From Osedax fenrisi (lineage: Eukaryota > Annelida > Polychaeta > Sabellida > Siboglinidae): 64,000 nucleotides of DNA. Shown here piece after piece: positions 53,410 through 64,000 of this stretch (position 1 is the stretch's first letter; each line of letters begins with the position of its first letter). The DNA lies in assembly GCA_964019155.1 (NCBI GenBank), contig OZ025244.1, positions 8,989,919 through 9,053,918 on the forward strand, in the 5' to 3' direction. The position numbers and the translations under genes were made by a program. The notes under the pieces were generated by a model. It made no database searches, was not told the origin of the DNA, and saw only the letters and a list, made by a program, of their open reading frames with translations.

Positions 53410-55768
53410 TTAATTTTTAATTTTTTTTTGTATCTCAATGAGTTGATTTTTTATTTTTTTTTTATATGAATTTTTGTTTTTTATAATTTGGATATCTGCA
53501 TTTAGATTATTCCATAATTTAGGTCCCATGGTTAGGATACTATTTATTAGTTGACTTTTTTTTGTATAAGGTATTTTGTAGATAGGTGATTTCCTTAATT
53601 TATTTTTATTTTTATTTTCGTGTTTTTTATGTATGTTATAAATATTTTGTGGTAGATTATTATTGTGATGGTCATGCATGTATATTAGCGTGTTATATTT
53701 TATTAAACTATTGAGTTTTAATATATTATTCCTTTCAAATAGCAAATTTGTATGTTCTCTGAAATATTTGGTTTTGTTTATTATTCTTATGATTTTTTTT
53801 TGTGTGAGAATTAAATTTGTAAGATTACTTTTATAAATATTACCCCATATTATATTTCCATACATTATGTGTGGCAGGAATAGGCTGTTATATATGATAA
53901 TCATTGGTTTTGTCTTAATGTATTTTGATAATCTGCTTATTGAGTAAAGTATTTTCGATAATTTATTATTAAGATTAAATATATGATTTTTAAAGTTTAT
54001 ATCTTTGTCAATTATTATTCCTAGATATTTATATTCTATTTCATTTTGTATTGATATGTTATTTATTTTTAGATGTATGTTACTGTATTTTCTCGAGTTA
54101 AAATTGACTATTTTAGTTTTATTGATATTTATTTTAAGTTTATTAAATGTATACCATTTTTCTATTTTTGTAATCATATTATCTATGGTATATTTTAATT
54201 TTTCATTGTTTTCACTTGTAAATGTTATTGCTGTATCATCAGCATATACTATAAGTTTTACTTGTTGGTTATTATTGAATAGTAATGATAGGTCATTTGT
54301 GTATATTATAAATAGGAGAGGACCAAGTATTGATCCTTGTGGTACCCCAATATTATTACATAATATTTGTGATTTTTTATCATTTATCAAAACAACTTGT
54401 TTTCGATTACTTAGGTAGCTTTTGATAAGTTGTAGCGAATTGCTTCTTATTCCATATTTATATAATTTATCTATTAATATGTTGTGATCTAGCGTGTCAA
54501 ATGCTTTGCTTAGATCAAGGAATAGAGTATTTATTGATTTATTTTGTTCTTTGTTTATTAATATATGGTTATATAAATCTAAAATAGCATGTGTTGTGTT
54601 ATGCTTTTTAGTATATCCGTATTGTGTATTAGATATAATTAGGTTTTTTTGAAAAAATGAAGTAAATCTCTGATGTATTATTTTTTCAAATATTTTTGAA
54701 ATTTGACATAGTATTGATATGGGCCTGTAGTTGCATGGTTCGTATTGGTTTTTATTTTTATATATGGGTTTTATTATGGAATTTTTCATTTTTTGTGGAA
54801 ATATACCTTCACTAATACATAAATTAAAAATATGTGTTAGTGGTGATGAAATATAATCTATTGATATTTTTACAATTTTCATGTTAATTAGGTTTATATC
54901 TAATGAGGTTTTTAATTTACTATTTTTTATTATTGAAGTTATTTCTTGTTTATTGGTTGGTTCTATGAATATAGAATTATTTATATTTGGTATTTCTACA
55001 GGATTTATTATATTTTGATTTTTAAATTGATCATTTATAATTTGTGCATTATTAATAAATTGTTCATTAAATATATTTGCTATTTTACTTGAGTCAAATG
55101 TGTTTTTATTATTTTTATCTTTAATGTATGTAATATTGTGTTTATTTACATTTGTATTAATGATATTATTTACTGTTTTCCAATGTTCTTTCGATGTTAT
55201 GTTATCGTTTATTTGTTTGTTAATGTATTTTTGTTTTGCTTGTTTTATTGTGTTTTGTAAATTATTTCTATAAGATTTATAAACGTATAAATCTAATTCT
55301 GATTTACTTTGTAGATATGAGTTAAATAGTTTTTGTTTTTTATTTATTTTTCTTTTTATGTTATTTGTTATCCAGTTTTTAGAGAATATTTGTGATGATA
55401 CTTTTGAAGTGATTATGGGAAAGTGTTTGTTTATTATATTTATATATTGAGTGTAGAAAATATTATAGGCATCTTCTGCATTATTGTTATTATATACAGT
55501 GTCCCATTTTATTTGTAATAGATTTTTAATAAATGTTACAATATTATTGTTTTTAATTTTTCTTGTTGTTATTAATGTTTTATTTTTCAGTAATCTGTTA
55601 TTTAAGTTAAAGTTTGCATATATTGGAAGATGGTCTGTTATTTGTTCTTGTATTATACCACTTTTTCCTATGAAATTTCTATCTATATTAGTGTAGATTT
55701 GGTCAATTATTAAGTTTGTATTTGTATTGTATATTGGTCTTGTATTAGAATGTATAAGTGGTGTTAAA
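53410..55768 (-). pseudogene. 5'-truncated CR1/Jockey-like LINE ORF2, open for about 785 codons
   Basis: The minus strand is open from about 55768 to the stop at 53410. It starts within the endonuclease domain (…IIDQIYTN…EQITDHLPIY), continues through a basic linker, and then the reverse transcriptase: YRPISILCQISKIFEKII, LFLDLSKAFDTLDHNILIDK (near 54500), IGVPQGSILGPLLFIIYTND, YADDTAIT (54246-54235) and FNKLKININKTKIVNFNSRK. It ends with the MGPKLWNNL motif. The only ATG that opens the main part is at 54882. The 5' end is cut at 55768 in TA-rich sequence and the 3' side runs into (TAA)n at 53325-53376. It lies inside the CACTG-ended element, so it inserted later. No internal stops were found, so it is young but dead because truncated. 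Confidence 0.92.
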
Positions 55769-56039
55769 TATATATATACATATATACATATACTCGAATA
55801 ATTATAAGTATTTGTATATGAAATATAGGAAATATGTATATGTATACATATTTCCCTATGGGGAATCTATATAGTTTCTGAAAACTAGTTTAATTGCAAT
55901 TAGAAGCAATACATGCTATGTCTATAATAATTTAACACAACAATAAGTAAACTGTTATATTAAGGATATTATGAAGGATACTATTATGAATTATATTTCT
56001 TATACATTTTATTTTCAATCAAATATAAACTTAATTTTA

Positions 56040-56390
56040 AAATGTTATGGTATAACTGGTATTTCCATATTGTATACCATATAATTCATAAAGTTATACC
56101 ATTATATTTAATAGCTAATGGTATAACTACAAATTACAAATGTTATACCATATAATTCGTAATCTTATACCATTTAAATTAAGCTATATGGTATAACTAA
56201 ATAAAACAAATGTTATACTATATAATTTGTGATCTTATACCATTTCAATTAATCTATATGGTATAACTAAAAAAATCAAATGTTATACCATATAATATGT
56301 GATATTATACCATTTAACGTAATTGTATGGTATAACTCGTATTTCCATATGTTATACCATATATTTCATAATGTTATACCCTTACTTTTT
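56040..56390. repeat. Right subterminal array of TATGGTATAAC units
   Basis: About 17 copies of TTATACCAT and its inverse ATGGTATAAC spaced 15-25 bp, mirroring the left array at 50690-51130. Confidence 0.9.
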
Positions 56391-56397
56391 AACAGTG

Positions 56398-57366
56398 TAT
56401 ATTATCGTTATTGTTATTATTATTTTACGTATTTTTCACTAACATACACTATAAATAGTGTTTATGACTGTGTTAAGTCGTGTAGACACCGCTAGCATCA
56501 AGCACAGCATCAAATGAAGTAACAAGTCGCCGCCTAAAATCTATGAAAAGTTATATTTTCTAGTAACAAGTCGCCGTGCTTGATGCTCGCTATGTAAATA
56601 GCTAATTTGCTCGGTACCAAGCATACTACTTTAGCGTACCTATTACATATGTATATAATCATTATAATCATAATAGTCATCTGCATAATAGGCATATTTT
56701 TACGCAATTTAATATGCAATATTGCGTTCTCCAATCAGGCTAGTTTCATTATTTACTGCAGTTCTTCGATGGATATATTCAGTATTTACTGCCGTACCGT
56801 AATCTCTCAGCTATCACAATGTAATCGTATTACGTAATATTGTTCAATAATATGCTCTTCTTACTATAATTATATCCACATTCGTCCGAAAGTTATTATA
56901 ATTTACGTGTACCTTATTATAAATCTAAATAAGTTAACTGATAAATCTATATAGATTAGATATATTTAGAAAAATCAATAAACTAGTTAAAAAATAGACA
57001 AATAAATTAAATACATCTATAGGCCATATGGTTAATATTAATAGTATACTACTAGGATATATATACATATATGTATATATATATATCCTTAAGGATTATC
57101 AATTGATAAATGTACCATATAATTTATATGATATAAACATGTATAATGCAAATATTAGTTGACATAAATGAGCCAACACCTCTCTACTATATACGGAAGT
57201 CGACATTCACACATATCGATCTATTAACGTGACACTGTCAAATAAGCATTCCGCGCATACGTTTATATCGCCTACGTCTGTTTTCATTGTTTTTCTAGTA
57301 AATAAGAACGCATTTCTATACATTACTACTGGCGACAATAACAGGAAGTATGTTATATTAGTTTGA
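56398..57366. other. Intergenic DNA
   Basis: Moderately AT-rich. A direct repeat around 56499-56585 (GCATCAAGCACAGCATCAAA…, ACAAGTCGCCG twice) is the only structure. No gene recognised. Confidence 0.5.
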
Positions 57367-57444
57367 AGACATGTAGGAGGAAATTATTAACAATTATAAT
57401 TACTATAGTAATTATAATTGTTAATAATGTCCTCCTACATGTCT
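57367..57444. repeat. 78-bp near-perfect palindrome
   Basis: Arms AGACATGTAGGAGGAAATTA… and its reverse complement pair at 38 of 39 positions with no loop, centred on ACTATAGT at 57405/57406. Confidence 0.95.
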
Positions 57445-57639
57445 ATATGTTTATATATAAACCCTATAAACTAGAAAACGAAATAGAAAACATACTAAAT
57501 TCTTCTAATACATATGTATAATATATATTATTATTATTACTTAGATTCCATCCCCGCATACATGATTTTTATTAATGGTTGTATTTTGTACATGAACTAT
57601 ACATGTATAAACAGAGAAGTCATATACTTATACATTTTA

Positions 57640-57825
57640 TAAATAACCGTGAGGGGCCCCTGATAATATAATACAAATAGTAACATTTGTGTTCTTGTGT
57701 TTTGATTTATCGTTTATTAAGTTCTTGATAAACAAAAGAGACAACAACGAATTGCCTGGAGTCGAACCCGGGACCTCTAGTTTACTAGATTTTGGTTGTC
57801 CCACTGAGCCATAGACCCCAGACAT
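57640..57825 (-). mobile_element. Second type of tRNA-derived SINE-like sequence
   Basis: On the minus strand GGGGTCTATGGCTCAGTGGG (A box) is followed 40 bases later by CCCGGGTTCGACTCC (B box), then CAATTCGTTGTTGTCTCTTT and AT-rich sequence. The boxes are good, but the acceptor stem does not pair and the T stem has a mismatch, so it is not a functional tRNA gene. Unrelated to the 59427 family in its body; only one copy is in the window. Confidence 0.55.
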
Positions 57826-58954
57826 ATATATCACAATGAAATAATATTTATTAATTGATTTGGATCTGAAATATAACCACCCACACGCTACAACTACAAA
57901 TGTACTCGAGATGTTACTATCATTTTACATTATATATATATATATATATATATATATGATTTCATATGGTGCATATGTGCCGTTTTATAGAAACTACCCA
58001 AGAAACAGATGTATTATCTAATAGTATGCATCCAAGTATTATCGATTATTCATATTTATGTCGGCCTTCAATATTTCCCATAAGTTTTAACTTTAAAGTT
58101 CGATCATTCCACTTACATGCATGTAATAAGTAAGTTTTCCACTATTCACATTCTCTCTAGATTATTGTGTACAATTACATGGACGAACCTATATTTTATA
58201 ATTTCGAGTACATGTTAACGTATTATCCTATCTTTATAAATTATTCCAAGTATCTTACGGAACTAATTTGATTCAAATATTTATATTATTTTTTTCTAAT
58301 TCGGCGGTCATTTACATGCTTAAAGACTACGGCGCAAGAGGGGATTTATTTACATGGTACATAGGAGATTTATCTATACTTATTATTTAACTAAAAGCTC
58401 CATAACTTTACTAATACATAAAAGAATAGCTAATTTTGTTGTTTTATATTTTACAATATATTTATAGCTATATATAAGTTGAAATTTAATTTTTTGATAA
58501 TTATAAGACTAAGATAATAGGTAAATAAATATATAATACACTATAAGTAAATAAATTAATACTACTTTTTTATAATTATTTTAGTCACTTATATTTAGTT
58601 TCGTGTAACATATCATACGCCATTTTAAAGGGAACTAATCAAATTTATGATTATTATAAAATATAATATTGAATAAATAATATATTTTTTCTCAAAAATC
58701 CCATGTTATTCCCGACCATTAACAAGAACACATATATGTATTAAAAGTAACAGTTCATCAGTAACCAGATGTTATGTTTCTATATACATTATTTAGTACA
58801 CCATATTAATGTTAATTTGCTACATAATTAATTGTGCGGCTAGATCGGCCTAAGACATATGTATTTGAACCTTCTTCACATATATAATACACTCGATATG
58901 AGAAATGTCTCTCTACTTCAATGTATTCAATGTATAAAATATACAAGATTTATA

Positions 58955-59008
<54 letters not shown>

Positions 59009-59426
59009 CTAAATGGTTTTCCGTGAACTATCTTTAAATATTAGTTTGGTTTTACTTACATTAATCTTTATGCAGAATGTTGTTGACGCTGTTTCTATAG
59101 ATACACTTATCACCGAGTCCCTATAGCCGCTATGGCGTTATAATATCCCTATAAAGTTATACTATAACTTATAAGTTATACTTCATTCCTTGCTAATCAG
59201 TCTATATTATCCGCTAAACGAAGAATGGTATTATCTTTACCATCAATGATAATGATCACAACATGGTGTTATAATATGTAATTCATGATATCCTCTATAG
59301 AACTATAACCATAGTTATATGTTTAATACATTTAGCGATAGATAGAAACCTTGGTGACCTTCTATATAGAACTGTAAACCAATTGTATACGACTTCTTAT
59401 TTATATATTAAATGTTGTTCCAATTA
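57826..59426. other. AT-rich intergenic DNA
   Basis: (TA)n at 57931-57957 and 58960-58999. GTGCGGCTAGATCGGCCTAA at 58835 may be a heavily decayed tRNA-SINE head. No gene. Confidence 0.55.
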
Positions 59427-59725
59427 ACTGCCTGTGTGGCTCAGTGGCTAAGGCGTCAGACACACAAGCAGTAGGACACGGTTTGAGCCTCGTCCAGACC
59501 ATTACTTAATTTTATAAAATGTGTTTTAAAATATTATTTAGAATTGATCTTATATAATTTTGTATAAATAAATGAGCGGTTCTCGTTAAAACCATGGATA
59601 ACTTAATATGAGAGAGTCTTCGAAGGAACATTATAGCAATATGGTTATAAGTGAAAACTTCGTCTAAGTTCCTGGATGGGATTAATGTACTCCACCAAAA
59701 AAAAATAACAATAACAATAACAATT
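59427..59725 (+). mobile_element. tRNA-derived SINE, fullest copy
   Basis: Starts ACTGCCTGTGTGGCTCAG with A box TGGCTCAGTGGCTAAGG and B box GGTTTGAGCCTCGTCC. Body GGTTCTCGTTAAAACCATGG and AAAACTTCGTCTAAGTTCCT. The 3' part is GTACTCCACCA and an A-run, then (AATAAC)n. About 300 bp. Used as the reference for the deleted copy at 3776 and the interrupted one at 28259. Confidence 0.9.
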
Positions 59726-59769
59726 GCGTTTTCCTATAGTGATTGCATTGTTTTGATAACTTTACTTTC

Positions 59770-59960
59770 AATGTGATATGTTCTCATGTAAGCTTCTTAT
59801 ACTGTATATATGCAAGTCTATATTAAACGCTTTTTTGAAGTCGATAACACTTCTTTCGCAGATTCTGATTCTGTTCGCGTTCAATTCCTAGATTAACTAT
59901 ATTTTCAAAGGTATTTCTATGTGTCTAAACACCCGTTCGTTGTTCTGTTATGCATGATGT
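59770..59960 (-). pseudogene. Short reverse transcriptase remnant
   Basis: The minus strand reads ICERSVIDFKKAFNIDLHI, resembling the (F)IDFKKAFD motif A of RTE/CR1-type reverse transcriptases. The surroundings carry several stops. Too short to place in a family. Confidence 0.4.
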
Positions 59961-60920
59961 TATAGTATCGACAGTGTAATACGTTATTATTACGTAACTT
60001 GTGTGTCTGCAGGCATGTTGCTATGGTAACACTCGTCGTACTATACGTAATGCATGAATGAATGAATAATATTTATTTGTTTTTGGTTTTTTTATTTCTC
60101 ACACTCTCAAGAATATAATATTAGTCGAGTGTCTAAATAAATACCTATTATCGTCATCATAATCATCATCATCATCATTATTGTAAGTCTGCATGGGGAG
60201 GTGACCATTCTGATGGCTAATATTATTATAAAAAAAATGTTTAAATATCTTTAAAAAATACAATTGTTATATAAAATATTATGCATATGACATTATTAAG
60301 GTCAAATACCTCGAAAGTCTTCTGACTATTTTATTTGTCCGTTAATTGTTTTACTTTTATAATGATTACAATAATAAAATGTATCTTATCTTATCTTATC
60401 TTATCTTATAGACGTTGTTTAAACTATCGCCTCTAGCCCAGTCTACCCTGTTGCATGCTATGAAGTAGATTTAACACCTCCGTGCTCGGGGAGTATGCTA
60501 TTTACCACATCGGATTACCATATTTAATGTTTTTATAGGCGCTATTACTTTATCTATATTAAATAAAACATAATATATAATAGAGTGCATTACCATACTA
60601 TACGAATGAATGGATATGACAATTAACATATGGATTCATTAATAATAATAACATAGGCTTCATTAGCTAGGTTATATTATTGCGTAGACATCTCATAGAG
60701 AGGACAATGGCAAATGTCGGAGTTACGTCATAATACGCCCATTGTTATCGATGACGCAATCGCCGCGTAACAGTACCACATCGAGCGTTAGTGATATTTC
60801 ACTATTACGTAGTCATGATATAATATTATTAGTGGTTAATGTTAGTTTGTATATAACACATTATTGAAAATATAAGAATATGATTTATATTTCAATATAT
60901 ATATATATATATATATATGA
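59961..60920. other. Intergenic DNA with LINE-type tail
   Basis: (GAAT)n at 60052-60070 followed by LINE-3'UTR-like sequence suggests another minus-strand LINE terminus. (ATC)n at 60150-60178 and (TTATC)n at 60385-60407 follow. A less AT-rich patch at 60690-60800 contains GTTACGTCA and ATGACGCAATCG (CRE-like) and an inverted CAATGGC…GCCCATTG pair. No gene found. Confidence 0.5.
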
Positions 60921-61184
60921 ATGAATGAATGAAATCAGTTTATAGACAATTGTCTAAGGAGGATCATTGAAAGCTATAAGTAGCTTTATTAAGTCGATAC
61001 CTCCATAGTATATGAATATAATAGCTTTGGGACATTTATACAATAATAAATGGACTTGTGTACTAGAATTCAATATAATAAGAGTAAAGAAATATATATA
61101 AATAGAATAATAATAATAAAAATAATGTCCCTCAGCGTATTTCATCATGTTTCATCAATCCATTAAATAAACTAATAAAATAAA

Positions 61185-61400
61185 ATGTTTTAAAACTTGT
61201 GCAAACAAATATAAAACAAAAAGTGCGAATAAAATAATAAAAAATTATTGAAATGTAATAACATAAAATGATTCTAATGGTTTAGTATATACAAATTAAA
61301 ATAAAGTATGTTTAAAACTTGTGCAAACAATTATATAACAAAAAAGTGCGAATAAAATAATAAAAAATGATAAAAATATAATAATATAAAAATGTTAAAA
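61185..61400. repeat. 122-bp tandem duplication in the LINE 3' UTR
   Basis: TTAAAACTTGTGCAAACAAA… AAAGTGCGAATAAAATAATA at about 61189 recurs at about 61311 with small differences. Confidence 0.85.
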
Positions 61401-61516
61401 ATATACCCAAATTATACCTTTACATAATTATACCCAAGTAGTTTTAAATATGAAAATTTTAAAAATTGACGAAGATTAAAAATATTAAAAATTATTAAAA
61501 TGCTAAAATATAAAAA

Positions 61517-64000
61517 CTAATATTTATTTAAAAAGTAATTCTTTAATACTTTTTTTAATTTGTGTATATTATGTATATTTTCAGATTTTAATATATTATT
61601 ACTCATTATATTACTATAGTATTTTGGGCCTTTAAAAAAAATTGTGTTTTGAAATTTCGTTGTTTTCATTAATGGTAAAATAAATCTTGATTTATCTTTA
61701 TTATAAATAAAAAATGTATCTAGATTAATGTTATAGTTATTATGTAAAAGGTTATATAAAAATAATATTATTCTAAAAGATATGAGTTCATTCAATTTTA
61801 AAATAGAATTATATTTAAACATATTATTAGTGTGTGATAAACGAATCAGAGGTAATTGAGACTTGTCTATCATATTTTTATTGATAATTCGAATTGTTTT
61901 TTTTTGTATTAATACTAGTTTTTTTAATCTATCTTCATAAACATTACCCCATATTTCTATTCCATATGACATATTTGATAAAAATAGTGAATTATATAAT
62001 ATAATTAAATTGCGTATGTTAAGAAATTTTAGCTTCCGAAAAAGATATACAATTTTTGATAATTTATTACACAAATTTATAATATGAAACGAATATGTTA
62101 AATTACTATCTAATATAATACCTAAAAACGTATACCTATCTACTATTTCTATGTTCGCATTATTTAAATTTATATTATTTATAATTTTTGTATTAAAATA
62201 AGGAAGTATTTTAGTTTTTTCAATATTCAATTTTAATTTATTTATATTAAACCAATGACATAATCTATCTAAATATAATTGCATATTACTACTCAATTCT
62301 TCATTTGAATTTGCAAATATAGAGAGTGATGTGTCATCTGCATATATATTTAAATTTATATTATCATCATTATTAAATATATTTGATATGTCATTAATAA
62401 ATATTATAAAAAATAATGGACCTAATACTGATCCCTGAGGAACACCAAAACGTACATTTCTAACAGATGATACAGTATTATTTATTCGAGTTTTAACTTT
62501 TCTATCTAATAAATAATTTTTTAAAAACACATTTACATGACCCCTAAAACCACAGTATTCTAATTTTTTTAATAAAATGTCATGGTCTACAACATCGAAC
62601 GCTTTTTTAAGGTCTAAAAATAGCGTAGCAATTTTTTTATTTAAACTATGTTTAGTAAATAAAAAATGTTGTAAGTTAAAATGTGAAAGGGTAGTATTGG
62701 ATTTTTCAATAAATCCATATTGGTTATCATTAATTATTTTATTTTTATATATAAAGTCCATCATTCTATTATAAATTATTTTTTCGAAGATTTTACTAAT
62801 TTGCGGTAGTAATGAAATGGGTCTATAGTTGATTATCTGTTTTTTATCATTTGCTTTAAATACTGGTTTAATGATAGCAATTTTCATATTATCAGGAAAT
62901 TCAGAATTAGCCAAGCATAAATTAAATAAATATTCTAATGGTTTAGCAATAGAATTTATTAAAAGCTTGATTAATTTCATGTCCCAGTTATTTATATCTT
63001 TGGATGATTTAGATTTCATATTAAGTGTAATATTAATTATTTCCTTATCAGTAATAGGTAAAAAATAAAAACTGTTCTCAATAGAGTTTAAAAAATATCT
63101 AAAATCATTATCATTAGTTATATTATCATTAGTCATAGTATCACTAGTCATGTTATCACTAATCAAATTATCATTAGTCATATTTTTATTAAAAAAACTT
63201 TCATTTATTTTAAAACCCACATTTGAAAAATAATTATTAAAATGTTCACATTGATCTTTTATATTTATAATTTCTTTTCCTTCATATTTAAGTATTTTGG
63301 GTAATTCATCAACATTTTGATTAATTATAGTGTTCAAATGTGTCAAATTTTCTTTTTGATTACAATTTGAAAAAATATTTGAGTAATATTTATTTTTTTC
63401 ATATTTTATATTTTTATTAATTTTATTTTTTAGTTTTTTATATTTAATAAATGTGATAGGGCAGTTTTTAGTTTTATATGTGTTAAATAATTTATTTTTT
63501 TTTCTTATTGCATTTTTCAATTTACTTGTAAGCCATGGATTGTTAATACTATTTTTATTTATTTTTTTTCTAGATATGGGACAAAATTTATTAAACATTT
63601 CATTTAATTGTATTACTAATTCATCATAACATATAGAAGGATCTGTAATTGTGTAAAAATAGTCCCATTTGTAAATCGATAATGTATTTACTAATGCATT
63701 AATATTATGCATATTTCTGATATATACATAGTCACAACTTTTAGTATAGTTATTTTTTATATTCAAAGTAGTAAATATAACAGAATGATCAGATATATCT
63801 GTATTAATAACACCATTCAATAAAATTGAATTACTATTTGTTAATATGTTATCTATTAATGAATTCTTATAAGTTGATAATCTAGTTGGTATTTTTATTA
63901 AATTATTTAGGCCTACTTGTGAAATGGTATTATTAAAATCAATTGTGAATGGATTAAAAACATCTAAAAAATCAATATTAAAATCACCACAAATAAAAAT
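61517..64000 (-). CDS. LINE ORF2: endonuclease C-part and complete reverse transcriptase, open to the window edge
   Basis: Replication protein of a CR1/Jockey-type non-LTR retrotransposon, which nicks target DNA and reverse-transcribes the element RNA there. The frame is open from the edge at 64000 to the stop at 61517 (about 827 codons visible). Endonuclease motifs: FICGDFNIDFLDVFN at the edge, NSLIDNILTN and TDISDHSVIFT (about 63790). After a basic linker, reverse transcriptase motifs in order: INYRPISLLPQISKIFEKII, TLFLDLKKAFDVVDHDILL (about 62602), FGVPQGSVLGPLFFIIFIND (about 62447), YADDTS (62345-62331) and NKLKLNIEKTKILP. The C-terminus has FFKGPKYYSNIMS. No stop or frameshift; all catalytic residues (D of motif A, both D of YADD) are present. 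The element could be recent or active if ORF1 lies intact to the right. Confidence 0.95.
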   Translation of the reverse strand: MFICGDFNIDFLDVFNPFTIDFNNTISQVGLNNLIKIPTRLSTYKNSLIDNILTNSNSILLNGVINTDISDHSVIFTTLNIKNNYTKSCDYVYIRNMHNINALVNTLSIYKWDYFYTITDPSICYDELVIQLNEMFNKFCPISRKKINKNSINNPWLTSKLKNAIRKKNKLFNTYKTKNCPITFIKYKKLKNKINKNIKYEKNKYYSNIFSNCNQKENLTHLNTIINQNVDELPKILKYEGKEIINIKDQCEHFNNYFSNVGFKINESFFNKNMTNDNLISDNMTSDTMTNDNITNDNDFRYFLNSIENSFYFLPITDKEIINITLNMKSKSSKDINNWDMKLIKLLINSIAKPLEYLFNLCLANSEFPDNMKIAIIKPVFKANDKKQIINYRPISLLPQISKIFEKIIYNRMMDFIYKNKIINDNQYGFIEKSNTTLSHFNLQHFLFTKHSLNKKIATLFLDLKKAFDVVDHDILLKKLEYCGFRGHVNVFLKNYLLDRKVKTRINNTVSSVRNVRFGVPQGSVLGPLFFIIFINDISNIFNNDDNINLNIYADDTSLSIFANSNEELSSNMQLYLDRLCHWFNINKLKLNIEKTKILPYFNTKIINNINLNNANIEIVDRYTFLGIILDSNLTYSFHIINLCNKLSKIVYLFRKLKFLNIRNLIILYNSLFLSNMSYGIEIWGNVYEDRLKKLVLIQKKTIRIINKNMIDKSQLPLIRLSHTNNMFKYNSILKLNELISFRIILFLYNLLHNNYNINLDTFFIYNKDKSRFILPLMKTTKFQNTIFFKGPKYYSNIMSNNILKSENIHNIHKLKKVLKNYFLNKY

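Larger units (their letters stand above)
50664..56397. mobile_element. CACTG-ended DNA transposon with subterminal repeat arrays and nested LINE
   Basis: Terminal inverted repeats begin CACTGTTAGAAATAAATGG (50664) and, inverted, CACTGTTAAAAAGTAAGGG (ending 56397), both followed by TATAAC. Flanks are TATA on both sides, a possible 4-bp duplication. Just inside each end lies an array of GTTATACCATATTTTATA-type units (50690-51130 and 56040-56390) in opposite orientation. CACTG termini with a 4-bp duplication and subterminal repeats recall the CMC group (Chapaev branch), but no transposase is recognised. The element contains a two-exon gene of unknown function (51404-52332) and a LINE inserted at about 53150-55768. 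Confidence 0.75.
60921..64000 (-). mobile_element. CR1/Jockey-like LINE, 3' part, continuing past the right edge
   Basis: The element runs on the minus strand from the window edge to a terminal (ATTC)n tail at 60921-60934, so at least 3.1 kb. It comprises ORF2 (stop at 61517) and a 3' UTR of about 590 bp containing a 122-bp tandem duplication. Other minus-strand (GAAT)n starts at 25887 and 60052 probably mark further 3' ends of the same tail type. Confidence 0.9.

Noticed and set aside
54005..54418. 137-codon plus-strand frame
   Set aside because: Antisense shadow of the LINE reverse transcriptase.
57740..57830. Candidate functional tRNA gene on the minus strand
   Set aside because: A and B boxes are present, but the acceptor stem does not pair and the T stem has a mismatch.
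57637..57834. 65-codon minus-strand frame with GSVGQPKSSKLEVPGSTPG
   Set aside because: Reading through A and B boxes of a tRNA-derived sequence; not a protein gene.

Overview
The window looks like about 64 kb of very AT-rich (I estimate roughly three quarters A+T) nuclear DNA from an animal, probably an invertebrate. The reasons are two split genes with GT-AG introns and clear animal homologues (RFC3 and PGAM5), many non-LTR retrotransposons of the CR1/L2/Jockey type, tRNA-derived SINEs, and DNA transposons and MITEs with target-site duplications. I cannot name the species. There is no operon structure, CRISPR array or prokaryotic signal.

Layout. At 1-9,837 (+) lies the C-terminal half of the gene for the clamp-loader subunit RFC3, in four exons with phase-compatible splice sites. 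Its introns hold a tRNA-SINE, a giant (AGT)n array of about 1.36 kb, a palindromic element abutting that array, and a TTAA-flanked MITE. Tail to tail with it, at 11,243-16,855 (-), is a mitochondrial-type phosphatase gene of the PGAM5 family: four well supported exons plus a probable upstream exon encoding an N-terminal membrane segment. Its introns carry an hAT-type MITE and a palindromic minisatellite-like MITE.

From 16.9 kb to the end I find no convincing host gene. The region is a transposon landscape: L2-like LINE 3' ends, two pogo/Tigger-like MITEs sitting in (TA)n, foldback elements, and a second hAT MITE with a perfect 8-bp duplication (25.1 kb). A decayed, less AT-rich coding island of unknown origin lies at 26.1-27.0 kb. 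A SINE split by an 850-bp DNA element follows at 28.3-29.4 kb, then a 5' half of a LINE whose ORF1 contains a 92-bp perfect inverted duplication (29.9-31.4 kb). Two CpG-rich, CACGTG-rich islands (37 and 41.6 kb) resemble promoters but have no gene I can attach to them.

Two large composite transposons stand out. A 5.5-kb element (43,914-49,412) contains a decayed hAT transposon, which itself contains a small MITE. A 5.7-kb CACTG-ended element (50,664-56,397) has subterminal repeat arrays, a two-exon gene of unknown function and a nested LINE. The right edge carries a LINE ORF2 that is uninterrupted up to the window boundary and may be young.

Nothing here proves a new molecular system. The most unusual items are the polar (AGT)n expansion inside an essential gene, the palindromised LINE, the CACTG-ended element with its unidentified gene, and the decayed coding island.
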